Positions 1 through 9,161 of a stretch of 64,000 bases of DNA are shown here, in pieces. The stretch covers positions 4,072 to 68,071 of the forward strand of contig JBFWZQ010000014.1 of assembly GCA_050185195.1 (NCBI GenBank), read 5' to 3'. Position numbers and translations under genes: made by a program. Below the pieces are notes generated by a model, which saw nothing but the letters and a program-made list of their open reading frames with translations, was not told where the DNA came from and searched no databases. The DNA comes from CADEFQ01 sp050185195. GTDB taxonomy: Bacteria; Pseudomonadota; Gammaproteobacteria; Steroidobacterales; Steroidobacteraceae. Within the stretch, counting starts at the first letter, position 1. Each line of letters starts with the position of its first letter.

Positions 1-214
1 CCGGTCGCGCGTTTAGGATATTTATCACCCGGCCCGTCCGGACCGGCTGCAGCAGCATTAGACCACAGCTCGCGGCGGAGCGGATGGTGCGCCGCATCAA
101 TGACCCCTGCGGCCTCACGACAGCCCCCTGCCATTTGCTGCGGCCCGCCGGGCCCGAATAAGCTTGCGGGTCGGCCGCCCGTACCGGGTGTCCGAAATCC
201 TAAACGAGGCCTCC
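1..214. other. Upstream region of the puuA-like gene, no gene seen
   Basis: No convincing coding frame is present here. A G+C-rich imperfect inverted repeat lies near 31-50 (ccgg/ccgg arms) and could belong to the end of an upstream transcript. A purine stretch (aaacgagg) about 8 bases before the ATG at 215 is the only ribosome-binding candidate. A TTG at 164 would extend the downstream gene by 17 codons, but those residues do not resemble the family. Confidence 0.5.
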
Positions 215-1585
215 ATGCCGAGCGAAGCGCACGCCGAACTGCAGCGGTTTCTCGACGCGCACCCGGAGACGCGTTTTTTCGACGTTTTCCTCAACGATCT
301 CAACACGGTCGAGCGGGGCAAGCGCCTCGATCTCGACGGTGCCCGCGCCGCCTACCGCAGCGGCATGTTGCTGCCGGGCTCGATGTTCGCGCTCGACGTG
401 CTCGGCGGCACCGTGCAGGCCACCGGGCTCGGGTTCGATGACGGCGATGCGGACCGGCCGTGCCGTCCGATCCCCGGAACGCTGGTACCGGTTCCCTGGC
501 AGCAGGATGCCCTCGCCCAGTTGCAGGTGACGATGCACGAGCCGGACGGACGACCGTTCTACGGCGACCCGCGCCACGTGCTCACGTCGATGCTCCAGCG
601 CGTGACCGCGCTCGGCCTCACGCCCGTCGTGGCGATCGAATACGAGTTCTACTTCGTCGACCTCGAGCGCGGCGCGGACGGCCTGCCGCAGCCACCGCGC
701 GGGCCGCTCACGGGGCGGCGCGAGTTTCGCACGCAGATCAATGCCATGACCGACCTGAACGAGTACTCCCCAGTGCTCGCGCAGATCGCGCGCGATTGCC
801 ACACGCAGGGCGTGCCCGCGACCGGGGCACTGCCCGAGTACGGGCCGGGGCAATACGAGGTGAACCTGCAGCACCTGCCCGATGCCCTCGCCGCCTGCGA
901 CCAGGCGCTGCGCTTCAAGCGCATCGTCAAGAGCGTCGCGCGCGCCCACGGCATGGACGCGACGTTCCTCGCCAAGCCCTACCGCGACATGGCCGGCAGC
1001 GGGCTGCACATCCACCTGAGCCTGCTCGACGGCGAGGGGCGCAACATCTTCGCCTGCGACGATCCCGCCGCCCACGCACCGCTGCGCCACGCGGTCGCCG
1101 GCCTCCTCGACTCGATGGCGGACGGCATGGCGATCTGCGCACCCGGCCCGAACTCCTTCCGGCGCTTTCGCAGCGAATCCTATGTGCCACTGACGCCGAA
1201 CTGGTCGATCAACAACCGCGGCGCCGCCGTGCGCATCCCGGTGAGCGACGCCGCCAATCGCCGCATCGAATACCGCCAGGCCGGCGCCGACGCCAATCCG
1301 TACCTCGTGCTCGCCTGGATGCTCGCCGGACTGCACCACGGCCTCACGCGGCGCGCCGATCCACCGCCCCCGGTGATGGGCAATACCTACGCGCAAACGG
1401 CGGGCGAGCCGCTGCCGACGCAGTGGGCCACGGCGATCGAGCAGTTCGTGGACAGCCCCTTCGCGAGCGAATACCTCGGCGAGCGCTTCGCGCGCCTGTA
1501 TGCCACGGTCAAGCGCGCCGAACTGGAGGCCTTCAGCTCCTACGTGACGCCGCTCGAGTGCGCGTGGTACCTGGGGCCGCTGTGA
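215..1585 (+). CDS. puuA: Glutamine synthetase family protein, likely gamma-glutamylputrescine synthetase
   Basis: Predicted to ligate glutamate to putrescine or a related polyamine with ATP, the first step of the gamma-glutamylated putrescine pathway. The 456-residue protein has the glutamine synthetase core. The metal-ligand block EYEFYF is at 142-147, PEYGPGQYEVN at 207-217 and GSGLHIHLS at 261-269. Further on are an NNRGAAVR substrate/nucleotide motif and a C-terminal RIEYRQAGADANPYL block. Length is close to E. coli PuuA. The ATG at 215 is preferred over the TTG at 164 because similarity to the family begins there. The stop overlaps the next gene's GTG by four bases, so the two are translationally coupled. 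With puuB, puuC and puuR nearby, the polyamine role is better supported than a general glutamine synthetase role. The exact amine substrate is not determined by sequence. Confidence 0.88.
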   Translation: MPSEAHAELQRFLDAHPETRFFDVFLNDLNTVERGKRLDLDGARAAYRSGMLLPGSMFALDVLGGTVQATGLGFDDGDADRPCRPIPGTLVPVPWQQDALAQLQVTMHEPDGRPFYGDPRHVLTSMLQRVTALGLTPVVAIEYEFYFVDLERGADGLPQPPRGPLTGRREFRTQINAMTDLNEYSPVLAQIARDCHTQGVPATGALPEYGPGQYEVNLQHLPDALAACDQALRFKRIVKSVARAHGMDATFLAKPYRDMAGSGLHIHLSLLDGEGRNIFACDDPAAHAPLRHAVAGLLDSMADGMAICAPGPNSFRRFRSESYVPLTPNWSINNRGAAVRIPVSDAANRRIEYRQAGADANPYLVLAWMLAGLHHGLTRRADPPPPVMGNTYAQTAGEPLPTQWATAIEQFVDSPFASEYLGERFARLYATVKRAELEAFSSYVTPLECAWYLGPL

Positions 1586-2862
1586 GCGAGGACTACGTCG
1601 CCAGCTACTACGCCGCCACGCGCCACGCAGCGCCGGCGCACCCGCCGCTCAAGGGCGACGTGGAGTGCGACGTCTGCGTCATCGGCGCGGGGATCGCGGG
1701 CTGCTCGGCCGCACTGCATCTCGCCGGGCGTGGCTACCGGGTCGTGCTGCTCGAAGCCGCGCGCGTCGGCTGGGGCGCGTCGGGCCGCAGCGGGGCACAG
1801 GCGCTCTTCGGCCTCGCCGCGGGCGAAGAGAAGACCGAAGCGCTGATCGGGGAAAGCGACGCGCGTCGCGCCTGGGACATCACCGTCGAGGGCCTCGGGC
1901 TCATGCGCGAACTCATCGCGCGCCATGCGATCGACTGCGACTACGTGCCCGGCCAGATGCACGTGGCGGTCAAGCCGCGGCAGGTCACGGAACTGCGCCG
2001 CTGGACCGAACGCATCAATGACCGCTACGGCTACACGAGCCTGCGCTTCGTGCCGCAGGAAGAAGTGCGCGCGCTGATCGCGAGCAAGCGCTATCTCGCC
2101 GGCACCTTCGATTCGCAGAGCGGCCACCTGCATCCGCTCAACTACACGCTCGGCCTCGCGGCGGCCGCAAGGGCGGCAGGCGCGCGCATCTTCGAGGGCA
2201 GCCGCGCGCTCGCGTACGAAGCCGGCGCCGGCCCCGTGATGGTGCGAACGGCGCAGGGGAGCGTGCGCTGCCAGCACCTGGCGCTCTGCGGCAATGCCTG
2301 GCTCGGCAGCACCGCCCCGAGGATCGCGAAACGCATCATGCCGGTTGGCACCTATATCGTCGCGACCGAGCCGCTGGGCGAGGCGCGCGCGCGCGAACTC
2401 ATCGCCAACGATGCGGCCGTCACCGACATCAACTGGGTGCTCGACTACTTCCGCCGCTCGCGCGACCACCGGCTGCTCTTCGGCGGGCGCGTCAGTTACT
2501 CGGGGCTAGACCCGTTCAACACCGCGAACGCGACGCGTGATCGAATGTTGCACGTCTTCCCGCAGCTGCGCGGCGCGCGCATCGAGCACAGCTGGGGCGG
2601 TTATGTCGACATCACGATGAACCGCGCGCCGGACTTCGGGCGCCTCGCGCCGAACGTGTACTACCTGCAGGGGTTCTCCGGGCACGGCATGGTGCTCACC
2701 GGCATCGCGGGGAAATTGCTCGCGGAAGCGATCGCCGGCACGGCGGAGCGCTTCGATGTGTTCAGCCGCATCCCGCATCGCGAGTTCCCCGGCGGCGCGC
2801 TGCTGCGCCGGCCCGCGCTCGTGCTCGCGATGGCGTGGTACCGTTTGAAGGACTTGTTGTAG
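1582..2862 (+). CDS. puuB: FAD-dependent oxidoreductase, likely gamma-glutamylputrescine oxidase
   Basis: Predicted to oxidise gamma-glutamylputrescine to the aldehyde, releasing ammonia and peroxide, as the second step after PuuA. The protein has 426 residues, the same length as E. coli PuuB. It shows the N-terminal Rossmann dinucleotide motif VIGAGIAG at 33-40, followed by an acidic strand end (LLEA), a GWGASGRSGAQ loop typical of DAO-family oxidases, and the C-terminal FAD-closing motif YLQGFSGHGM. The GTG start at 1582 overlaps the puuA stop as GTGA. The open frame continues far upstream in the same register, but that extension is a shadow of puuA. No signal peptide is visible, so a cytoplasmic location is expected. 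Confidence 0.87.
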   Translation: MSEDYVASYYAATRHAAPAHPPLKGDVECDVCVIGAGIAGCSAALHLAGRGYRVVLLEAARVGWGASGRSGAQALFGLAAGEEKTEALIGESDARRAWDITVEGLGLMRELIARHAIDCDYVPGQMHVAVKPRQVTELRRWTERINDRYGYTSLRFVPQEEVRALIASKRYLAGTFDSQSGHLHPLNYTLGLAAAARAAGARIFEGSRALAYEAGAGPVMVRTAQGSVRCQHLALCGNAWLGSTAPRIAKRIMPVGTYIVATEPLGEARARELIANDAAVTDINWVLDYFRRSRDHRLLFGGRVSYSGLDPFNTANATRDRMLHVFPQLRGARIEHSWGGYVDITMNRAPDFGRLAPNVYYLQGFSGHGMVLTGIAGKLLAEAIAGTAERFDVFSRIPHREFPGGALLRRPALVLAMAWYRLKDLL

Positions 2863-2865
2863 GGC

Positions 2866-3423
2866 CTAGAGGAAACGCCACGCCACCGTGAGCCACAAGG
2901 CATCGGCGTCGTCGAATTCGTCGGGGTCCAGCCGCTCGTACTCGAGGCGCAGGTTGATGTGGCGCCCGAGCATCGCGCCGACCCCCGCACCGAAGGTGAT
3001 CGAGTCCTGGCTGCTCTTCACCTCGATCCGGTCGCTCCCCGAGATGAGCTCGAACTCGGTCGTGTTGATGAAATATCCGACGCGCGCGAGCAGCTCGAAG
3101 CGGCCCAGCGGCCAGGACGCGACGATCCAGGGCGTGACGCCCCGCTGGCCGACGGACAGGCGCTCGCCGGCCGCGTCGGCCGAAAAATCCCCATAGTCGG
3201 AATAGGTGGCCTCGACCGCGACATAGGGCGAGAAGCGATACCCGGCCAGCACCCGCCACGCCGTGTCGTCGGCGTCGATCGCGAAGACATTGACGCCGGT
3301 ATCGAGATCGACGCTCGCCTGCGAGCGGCCTGCCCCGAGCCCCACGTAGGGCCCGAAATTCTCGTAGGCGAAGCACGTGCCGGAGACCGTGAGTGCTGCA
3401 AGCAGCATGGCCGTACGTTTCAT
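2866..3423 (-). CDS. Outer-membrane beta-barrel protein, OmpW/OmpA-barrel-like
   Basis: A 185-residue predicted outer-membrane protein. A basic N-terminus and hydrophobic stretch (MKRTAMLLAALTVSG) end at a likely signal-peptidase site after CFA. The mature part begins with YVGLGAGRSQ, a usual first-strand pattern, and alternating strands follow to a terminal aromatic (LTVAWRFL) that fits the BAM recognition signal. The start at 3423 is supported by AGGGGG a few bases upstream. It faces puuB tail to tail with 3 bases between the stop codons. No specific substrate can be inferred. It may be a small porin or an OmpW-like conduit for hydrophobic compounds. Confidence 0.8.
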   Translation of the reverse strand: MKRTAMLLAALTVSGTCFAYENFGPYVGLGAGRSQASVDLDTGVNVFAIDADDTAWRVLAGYRFSPYVAVEATYSDYGDFSADAAGERLSVGQRGVTPWIVASWPLGRFELLARVGYFINTTEFELISGSDRIEVKSSQDSITFGAGVGAMLGRHINLRLEYERLDPDEFDDADALWLTVAWRFL

Positions 3424-3472
3424 GCAACCCCCTGCACATCGTTGCGATGACGATCCCGGGCGAGTATACGCC

Positions 3473-5638
3473 TCAGCGCGCGCGCAACTCGTAGCAGCTG
3501 TGGATGCGCGGATTGCGCGCAAAGTCCTCGGGGATGGTCGCGCGGGTGATGTCGGTCACCGCGAACCGGCTCGCGAGCGCGGGATCGAGGCGGAATTTCT
3601 GCGCGTTGGTGGAGAACACGAGCAGCCCGCCCGGCGCGAGGATCTGCATGCAGGCGTCGATCAGCGCCGCATGGTCGCGCTGCACGTCGTGCACGCCTTC
3701 CATGCGCTTCGAGTTCGAGAAGGTCGGCGGATCGAGGAAGATGAGATCGAAGCACTCGCGACCGTGCGCGGCCCCGGCGAGCCACTCGCGGCAGTCGGCC
3801 TGCACGAAGCGGTGCTGGCGACCCGCGAGGGAGTTTGCGGCCAGGTTCGCCTGCGCCCAGTCGAGATAGGTGTGCGACAGGTCGACGCTCGTCGTCTCGC
3901 GGGCGCCGCCCGCGGCGGCATGGACCGTGGCGCTGCCGGTGTAGGCGAAGAGATTGAGGAAGCGCCCTCCCGCGGCCGCCTCGCGCAGGCGCGCGCGCGT
4001 GATGCGGTGGTCCAGGAACAGGCCCGTATCGAGGTAGTCGGTGAAATTCACGCGAAAGCGCAGGCCCGCCTCCCCGACGACCCGGAACTCGCCGCGCTCC
4101 GCTTCCTTGCCGTATTGCTCGCCGCGCGCCGTGCGCCGGCGCATGCGCACGTGCACGTGGGTCTCGGGCAGGCCCAGCACGTCGGGCAGCACGGAGAGCG
4201 CTTCCGCGCGCCGGCGTCGCACCGCCTCGAGCTCGATCTCGCGTGGCGCCGCGTACTCCTGCACGTACGCCCAGCGCTCGTCCGAATCCGCCGCCGTATA
4301 GAGGTCGATGGCGAACGCGTACTCGGGCATGTCGGCGTCGTAGACCCGATAGCAGCGCACGCCGGCCTTCGCCGCCCACGCGCCGAGGCGCTTGGCGTTC
4401 TTCGCCAGCCGGTTGCCGAACATGCGCGCGCCCGCCGTCTCGCGCAGCGCCGGATCGAACAGCGGCCGCGGACGCCGGAAATCGCGTGCGCTGCCCGGTT
4501 CGATCTCGAAACGCAGCAGACGGCACTCGAGCGCGCCGTTCCACACCGTGTGGGTGCGCTGCGCCCGCAGGCCGATGTCGAGGCCGAGGTCCGGCGAGCC
4601 CGTGATGACCGCGGCGCGCCAGCCCTGGAAACGCTCGCGCATCACCGTGCCGAGTTCGCGGTGCAGGGCGCGCGCCGTCTCGAGATCCTCGAGGCGTACG
4701 CCGTAGGGCGGATTCGCGCACAGCAGGCCGCGCGCACCGCTGGGCGCGGCCTGCGCGAGCGGCGCCTGCGTGAACTCGACCCACGACGCAACGCCCGCGC
4801 GTGCCGCGTTGTCCGCCGCGATGCGCACCGCGCGCGCGTCGCTGTCGCTGCCGCGCAGTGGCAACGATGCGGTGGCCTGCGGGCGCACGCGCGGCGCAGC
4901 CGCCGCATGCAGGCGTTCCAAGGTCGCGGCGTCGTGCCCCTTCCAGCCCGTGAAGCCGTAGTAGGCGCGTTGCAGTCCCGGCGCCCGGTCGGCGGCCATG
5001 AGGGCGGCCTCGATCACGAAGGTGCCCGAGCCGCACATCGGGTCGAGCAGCGCCGCGCCCTCGGCCGCGAGCGCCGGCCAGCCGGCGCGCAGCAGGATGC
5101 CGGCCGCCACGTTCTCGCGCAGCGGCGCCTCGCCGGCCTGCGCACGATAGCCGCGGCGGTGCAGGCCCTCGCCCGACAGGTCGATCGAGACGGTGACGGC
5201 GGATCCATTCGCATGGGCGTGCACACGCACCGACGGCCGCTCGAGCGCGACGTCCGGGCGGCGCCCATGGGACTCGCGCAAGCTGTCGCAGATCGCGTCC
5301 TTCACGCGTTGCGCGCCGTAGCGCGTGTGGTTGATACCGGGATGGCGGCCGCTGTAATCACAGGCGAGCGTGCCGTCGGGATCGACGTGATCGTTCCACG
5401 GCAGCGTGCGCAGCGCCGCGTACAGCGCATCCGCGGTTTCGGCCTGCACCTGCGCGATCTCGAGGAACACGCGGCTGGCGACGCGCGATTCGAGGCAGGC
5501 GCGATAGGCCACTTCGAGCGAGCCCGAGAACCCGACGCCGAGCGCGCGCTCGCGCACGTCGGTGGCGCCGAACGACACCAGCTCCGCGGCGAGCAGATCG
5601 GCAAAACCACGCGGCGCGCTCGCGAGGAAGCGCATCAT
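3473..5638 (-). CDS. rlmKL: Bifunctional 23S rRNA methyltransferase (m2G2445 / m7G2069)
   Basis: Modifies two guanines of 23S rRNA during large-subunit assembly. The 721-residue protein has the E. coli RlmKL layout. A THUMP domain occupies roughly 45-160. A first Rossmann methyltransferase has the SAM motif DPMCGSG at 199-205 and the catalytic NPPY at 309-312. A second, C-terminal methyltransferase has FLNLFAYTGSAT and DPPTFSNSKRM near residue 645. The start is placed at the first ATG of an ATGATG pair, where it overlaps the stop of the upstream nuclease gene. It is the last gene of a tightly packed - strand run that begins with puuR and puuC. Confidence 0.93.
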   Translation of the reverse strand: MMRFLASAPRGFADLLAAELVSFGATDVRERALGVGFSGSLEVAYRACLESRVASRVFLEIAQVQAETADALYAALRTLPWNDHVDPDGTLACDYSGRHPGINHTRYGAQRVKDAICDSLRESHGRRPDVALERPSVRVHAHANGSAVTVSIDLSGEGLHRRGYRAQAGEAPLRENVAAGILLRAGWPALAAEGAALLDPMCGSGTFVIEAALMAADRAPGLQRAYYGFTGWKGHDAATLERLHAAAAPRVRPQATASLPLRGSDSDARAVRIAADNAARAGVASWVEFTQAPLAQAAPSGARGLLCANPPYGVRLEDLETARALHRELGTVMRERFQGWRAAVITGSPDLGLDIGLRAQRTHTVWNGALECRLLRFEIEPGSARDFRRPRPLFDPALRETAGARMFGNRLAKNAKRLGAWAAKAGVRCYRVYDADMPEYAFAIDLYTAADSDERWAYVQEYAAPREIELEAVRRRRAEALSVLPDVLGLPETHVHVRMRRRTARGEQYGKEAERGEFRVVGEAGLRFRVNFTDYLDTGLFLDHRITRARLREAAAGGRFLNLFAYTGSATVHAAAGGARETTSVDLSHTYLDWAQANLAANSLAGRQHRFVQADCREWLAGAAHGRECFDLIFLDPPTFSNSKRMEGVHDVQRDHAALIDACMQILAPGGLLVFSTNAQKFRLDPALASRFAVTDITRATIPEDFARNPRIHSCYELRAR

Positions 5639-7044
5639 GGCCGCGGCGGCCACGGCAGCACGCGCGGCGCGTGCGTGGCCAGGTAGCGCGCGAGCACGCG
5701 ATACGTTTCAAGGTCGAAGCCCACGGCCTGCGAACCCAACTGAAACAGCGCCTCTGGCCCGTCGCGCGTGACGGTCCCGAGGTAGCGCCATCCCTCCACC
5801 ACATGCCACTGCTCGAGGCCCCCGAAATCGCGCTCGCGGATCGCGACGGCGCCGTCGTACGGCCAGGGCTTCAGCCGCTCGCCCGCAAACGCGAGCTTGG
5901 TGCGCGCAAGGTGCCGTTGGGGCGCTTCGGCCCCGACGCAGGCACCGCGGCAATGCTGGGCCTGGAAGGCGACGCAGGACCCCTCTCCCTCCTCGAGCCC
6001 GAGCAGCTTCGCGCAGAGGCGGTGTTCACGCGCGAGCGACTCGAGCGCACGCCGCGCTTCGCGCGCGGTGCGATAGAGACCGAAACAGTCGCCCTCGGGC
6101 CAGCCGTCGGCGAGCGACTGCAGCTGCGGCGGGGCCGGTATATCGCCAAAGCGCCAGGTGAGCGCCTCGCCGGCATCGCGAGCGCGCCGGTTGTAGGCCG
6201 GCCGCGCCTCGCGCACACAGCGCGCCTCGTGCAGTTGCGCGCCGAGCTCGCCCGCCGTCTCGATCCAGTCGACGCGCACGGTCTCGCTCGCGAGCCGTCG
6301 CGTCTTCGCCGCGCGTGGCGCATCGCGCCAGTAGCCGAGCACGCGCTCGCGCAGGTTCACCGCCCGACCCACGTACAACAACGACTCCGGGCTGTCCGCC
6401 CCGGTGCGGCCGTAGAAACGATAGACGCCGGCGGTCTGCGGCAGTTCGTCGGCCAGCCCCGGCGACAGCTGCGGCGGCAGCGACACGCGTTGCGTGAGGT
6501 CCGCAAGCGCCGCTTCGAGCGCCTCGGGCGGCCAGGCGGCGCGCAACCGCCGCCAGAATTGCCAGAGGGCCATCGCATCGGGCAACGCACGGTGGCGCGC
6601 CGCACAGGGCAGGTCGTGGAAGGCGATCACGGCATCCAGGTTGTGGTGGTGCTGTTGCGGATAGAAGCGTCGCGACAGCCTGACGGTGCAGGCGCAGCGC
6701 GCGTCGAAAGCGTGCCCCGCGCGCTGCAGCTCGTTGCGAACGAAGCCGTAGTCGAAGCGCACGTTGTGCGCGATGAAGAGCCGCCCCTCGAGCCGCTGCG
6801 CGAGGGAGGCTGCGATGTCGGCAAAACGGGGCGCGTCCTCGAGCGAGGCCGGATCGATGCCAGTGAGGCGCTGGATGCCGGCCGGCAAGCGGGTGCCGGG
6901 ATTGACGAGCGTGGTCCACGATTCCTCGACCGTGTCGCCGCGCGCGAGCACCACGCCCACCTCGATGACGCGGTGGTACAGCGGATGCCCGCCCGTCGTC
7001 TCGACATCGACGAAGGCGAGCGGGGCGTCGACGAGTGCGCTCAC
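5635..7044 (-). CDS. DnaQ-type 3'-5' exonuclease fused to a GIY-YIG (UvrC/Cho-like) endonuclease domain
   Basis: A 469-residue two-domain nuclease. Residues 1-170 form a DEDDh exonuclease, with D13-x-E15 in DVETTGG, D98 in HNVRFDYG, and H151/D156 in ARHRALPDA. Residues about 200-290 form a GIY-YIG domain, with GVY at 206-208, LYVG at 223-226 and LRER at 231-234, as in UvrC and Cho. A cysteine-containing stretch near 360-375 (CVAFQAQHCRGAC) follows the nuclease, as it does in Cho-like proteins. Fusions of this kind are known in bacteria, and a role in repair or DNA-end processing is inferred. The GTG start at 7044 overlaps the aldehyde dehydrogenase stop as GTGA. The 3' end overlaps rlmKL. Confidence 0.85.
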   Translation of the reverse strand: MSALVDAPLAFVDVETTGGHPLYHRVIEVGVVLARGDTVEESWTTLVNPGTRLPAGIQRLTGIDPASLEDAPRFADIAASLAQRLEGRLFIAHNVRFDYGFVRNELQRAGHAFDARCACTVRLSRRFYPQQHHHNLDAVIAFHDLPCAARHRALPDAMALWQFWRRLRAAWPPEALEAALADLTQRVSLPPQLSPGLADELPQTAGVYRFYGRTGADSPESLLYVGRAVNLRERVLGYWRDAPRAAKTRRLASETVRVDWIETAGELGAQLHEARCVREARPAYNRRARDAGEALTWRFGDIPAPPQLQSLADGWPEGDCFGLYRTAREARRALESLAREHRLCAKLLGLEEGEGSCVAFQAQHCRGACVGAEAPQRHLARTKLAFAGERLKPWPYDGAVAIRERDFGGLEQWHVVEGWRYLGTVTRDGPEALFQLGSQAVGFDLETYRVLARYLATHAPRVLPWPPRP

Positions 7045-8534
7045 GACAGGTCGAGCCAGGTCGTCTTCAGTTCCGTGTACTTGTCAAAGGCGTGCAGCGA
7101 CTTGTCGCGGCCGATCCCCGACTGCTTGAAGCCGCCGAAGGGCACCGTGATGTCGTCGGCGTCGTAGCAGTTGACGTAGACCGTGCCGGCGCGCAGCGCG
7201 CGCGCCGTGCGGTGCGCGGTGGTCACGTCGCGCGTCCAGATGGCCGCGGCGAGGCCGTATTCGACGTCGTTCGCGATGTCGATGGCCTCCTCGATGGTGT
7301 CGAAGGCGATCGTTGCGAGCACGGGGCCGAAGATCTCCTCGCGCGCCACGCGCATGCCGCGCGCCACGCCGTCGAATACGGTCGGCTCGACGAAATACCC
7401 GCCGCTCGCCTCGCGCACGCGGCGGCCCCCGAAGGCAAGCTGCGCGCCCTCGCCGCGACCCGTGTCGATGTAGCCGAGCACGCGCTGCATCTGGGTTTCA
7501 TCCACGATCGCGCCGAGCTTCGTCGCCGGGTCGAGCGGGTCGCCGGGCGCCATGGTGCGGCCGATCGCGGCGATCTTCTCGAGCACGGCCTCCTTCGCGC
7601 TGCGCTGCACGAGCAGGCGCGAACCGGCCGAGCACATCTCGCCCTGGTTGAAGAAGATCGCGTAGGCCGCCGCGGTGGCCGCGCGCTCGAGGTCCGGGTA
7701 ATCGGCGAGCACGATGTTGGGCGACTTGCCGCCGCACTCGAGCGACACGCGCTTCAGGTTCGACTGCGCGGCGTACTGCATGACGAGCTTGCCGGTCGCG
7801 GTCGAGCCGGTGAAGGCGATCGCGCCGACATCCATCGAAAGCGCGAGCGCCTTGCCGGCGGTGTGGCCATAACCCGGCACCACGTTGAAGACGCCGGGCG
7901 GCAGGCCGGCCTCGAGCGCGAGTTGCGCGACGCGGATCGCCGTGAGCGGGGACTTCTCCGACGGCTTCAGCACGAGCGAATTGCCCGCGGCGAGCACCGG
8001 GCCGATCTTCCAGGCCGCCATCACGAGCGGGAAATTCCACGGCACGATCGCGCCGACGACGCCGATGGGTTCGCGCGTCACGAGCGCGAGCGCCTCCGGC
8101 CCGGTGGGCGCGACCTCGTCGTAGAGCTTGTCGACGGCTTCCGCGTACCACTGGATCGCACGGGCCGCGGCGGGGATGTCGACCTTCAGGCTGTCGGTGA
8201 TCGGCTTGCCCATGTCGAGCGTTTCGAGCAGCGCGAGTTCTTCGCGGTGCGCGAGGATCGATTGCGCGAAGGCGGCGAGCACCTTCTTGCGGTGCGCGGG
8301 CTTCGTGCGCGACCAGACCCCCTTGTCGAACGCCGCCTTCGCCGCCGCGACCGCGCGCTCGATGTCGGGCGCGTCGCCTGCCGCCACGCGCGCGAAGACC
8401 TGGCCGGTGGCCGGATTGACGCTGTCGAACTGCGCGCCGGACAGCGCGTCCACGTAATCGCCACCGATGAACGCGCGTGTCTGCGGCGCAAGCTGTGCGG
8501 CACGTTCGTGCCAATTCGGGATGTGGGCGGACAT
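7041..8534 (-). CDS. puuC: Aldehyde dehydrogenase, likely gamma-glutamyl-gamma-aminobutyraldehyde dehydrogenase
   Basis: Predicted to oxidise the aldehyde formed by PuuB to gamma-glutamyl-GABA with NAD(P)+. The 497-residue protein (E. coli PuuC has 495) carries the NAD-binding PWNFPL segment and the FTGST turn. It also has the catalytic glutamate region SLECGGKSPN and the nucleophilic cysteine in FFNQGEMCSAGSR. The ATG at 8534 is preceded by GAGG (gacgaggcttcc). It begins 16 bases after the puuR-like regulator stops, so both probably share a transcript. Its own stop overlaps the next gene. The family assignment is firm. The precise substrate rests on the neighbouring puuA, puuB and puuR. Confidence 0.88.
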   Translation of the reverse strand: MSAHIPNWHERAAQLAPQTRAFIGGDYVDALSGAQFDSVNPATGQVFARVAAGDAPDIERAVAAAKAAFDKGVWSRTKPAHRKKVLAAFAQSILAHREELALLETLDMGKPITDSLKVDIPAAARAIQWYAEAVDKLYDEVAPTGPEALALVTREPIGVVGAIVPWNFPLVMAAWKIGPVLAAGNSLVLKPSEKSPLTAIRVAQLALEAGLPPGVFNVVPGYGHTAGKALALSMDVGAIAFTGSTATGKLVMQYAAQSNLKRVSLECGGKSPNIVLADYPDLERAATAAAYAIFFNQGEMCSAGSRLLVQRSAKEAVLEKIAAIGRTMAPGDPLDPATKLGAIVDETQMQRVLGYIDTGRGEGAQLAFGGRRVREASGGYFVEPTVFDGVARGMRVAREEIFGPVLATIAFDTIEEAIDIANDVEYGLAAAIWTRDVTTAHRTARALRAGTVYVNCYDADDITVPFGGFKQSGIGRDKSLHAFDKYTELKTTWLDLS

Positions 8535-8550
8535 GGAAGCCTCGTCGGGA

Positions 8551-9099
8551 TCAGAAGGTCGGGGGCGCGCTCGCGCTGATGATCTCACAGGGCTCGCGGC
8601 CGACGTTGCGGAAACGATGCGGGATGGTGCTGGAAAAATAGTAGGCGTCGCCGGGCCCGAGCACGCGGGAGTTGCCGCCGACCGTCAGCTCGATGCGCCC
8701 CCGCACCACGACGCCGCCTTCCTCGCCACGGTGTGACAACGCATCGTCGCCGGTCGCGGCACCGGGCGCGTAGCGTTCGCGCAGGATCGTGAGCTGGCGC
8801 GCCGGGCGTTGCGCGGCGACGAGGCGCAACGACACTTCGTCCGTGCCGATTTCGACGAGGTCGTCGTCGCCGTAGAAGATCTGCGGCGCCTCGTCGACAT
8901 TGATCGTGAAGAACTCCGCGAGCGACATCGGCACGCCGTCGAGCACTTTCTTCAGCGAACCGACCGAGGGGCTCACGCGGTTCTGCTCGATGAGCGAGAT
9001 GAGCCCGTTCGTGACGCCGGCGCGGCGCGCCAGCTCGCGCTGCGAAAGGCCGTAGATCAGCCGCACCCTGCGCAGCCGGGCGCCGACGTCGATGCTCAT
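8551..9099 (-). CDS. puuR: XRE-family regulator with cupin domain, PuuR-like
   Basis: A 182-residue repressor-like protein, against 185 for E. coli PuuR. An N-terminal helix-turn-helix (about 8-60, including LSQRELARRAGVTNGLISLIEQ) is joined to a C-terminal cupin (about 105-175, with a glycine-rich HRGEEGGVVV strand and HRFRNVG near the end). In the known system the regulator represses the puu genes until putrescine binds. It is the first gene of the - strand run with puuC and is divergent from the aminotransferase at 9188. It is therefore well placed to control both directions from the 88-base gap. The ATG at 9099 is chosen because family similarity starts there. The open frame extends upstream without plausible sequence. 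Confidence 0.85.
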   Translation of the reverse strand: MSIDVGARLRRVRLIYGLSQRELARRAGVTNGLISLIEQNRVSPSVGSLKKVLDGVPMSLAEFFTINVDEAPQIFYGDDDLVEIGTDEVSLRLVAAQRPARQLTILRERYAPGAATGDDALSHRGEEGGVVVRGRIELTVGGNSRVLGPGDAYYFSSTIPHRFRNVGREPCEIISASAPPTF

Positions 9100-9161
9100 A
9101 TCGGGGGCCTGTTTAGCATCATGGACACAAGTGGCCAAATCTCGGCCTTTCTCGCCATGTA

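Noticed and set aside
3377..5686. 769-codon open frame on the + strand
   Set aside because: It is antisense to rlmKL, whose methyltransferase motifs are intact. The antisense translation is Arg/Ala-rich with no family feature.
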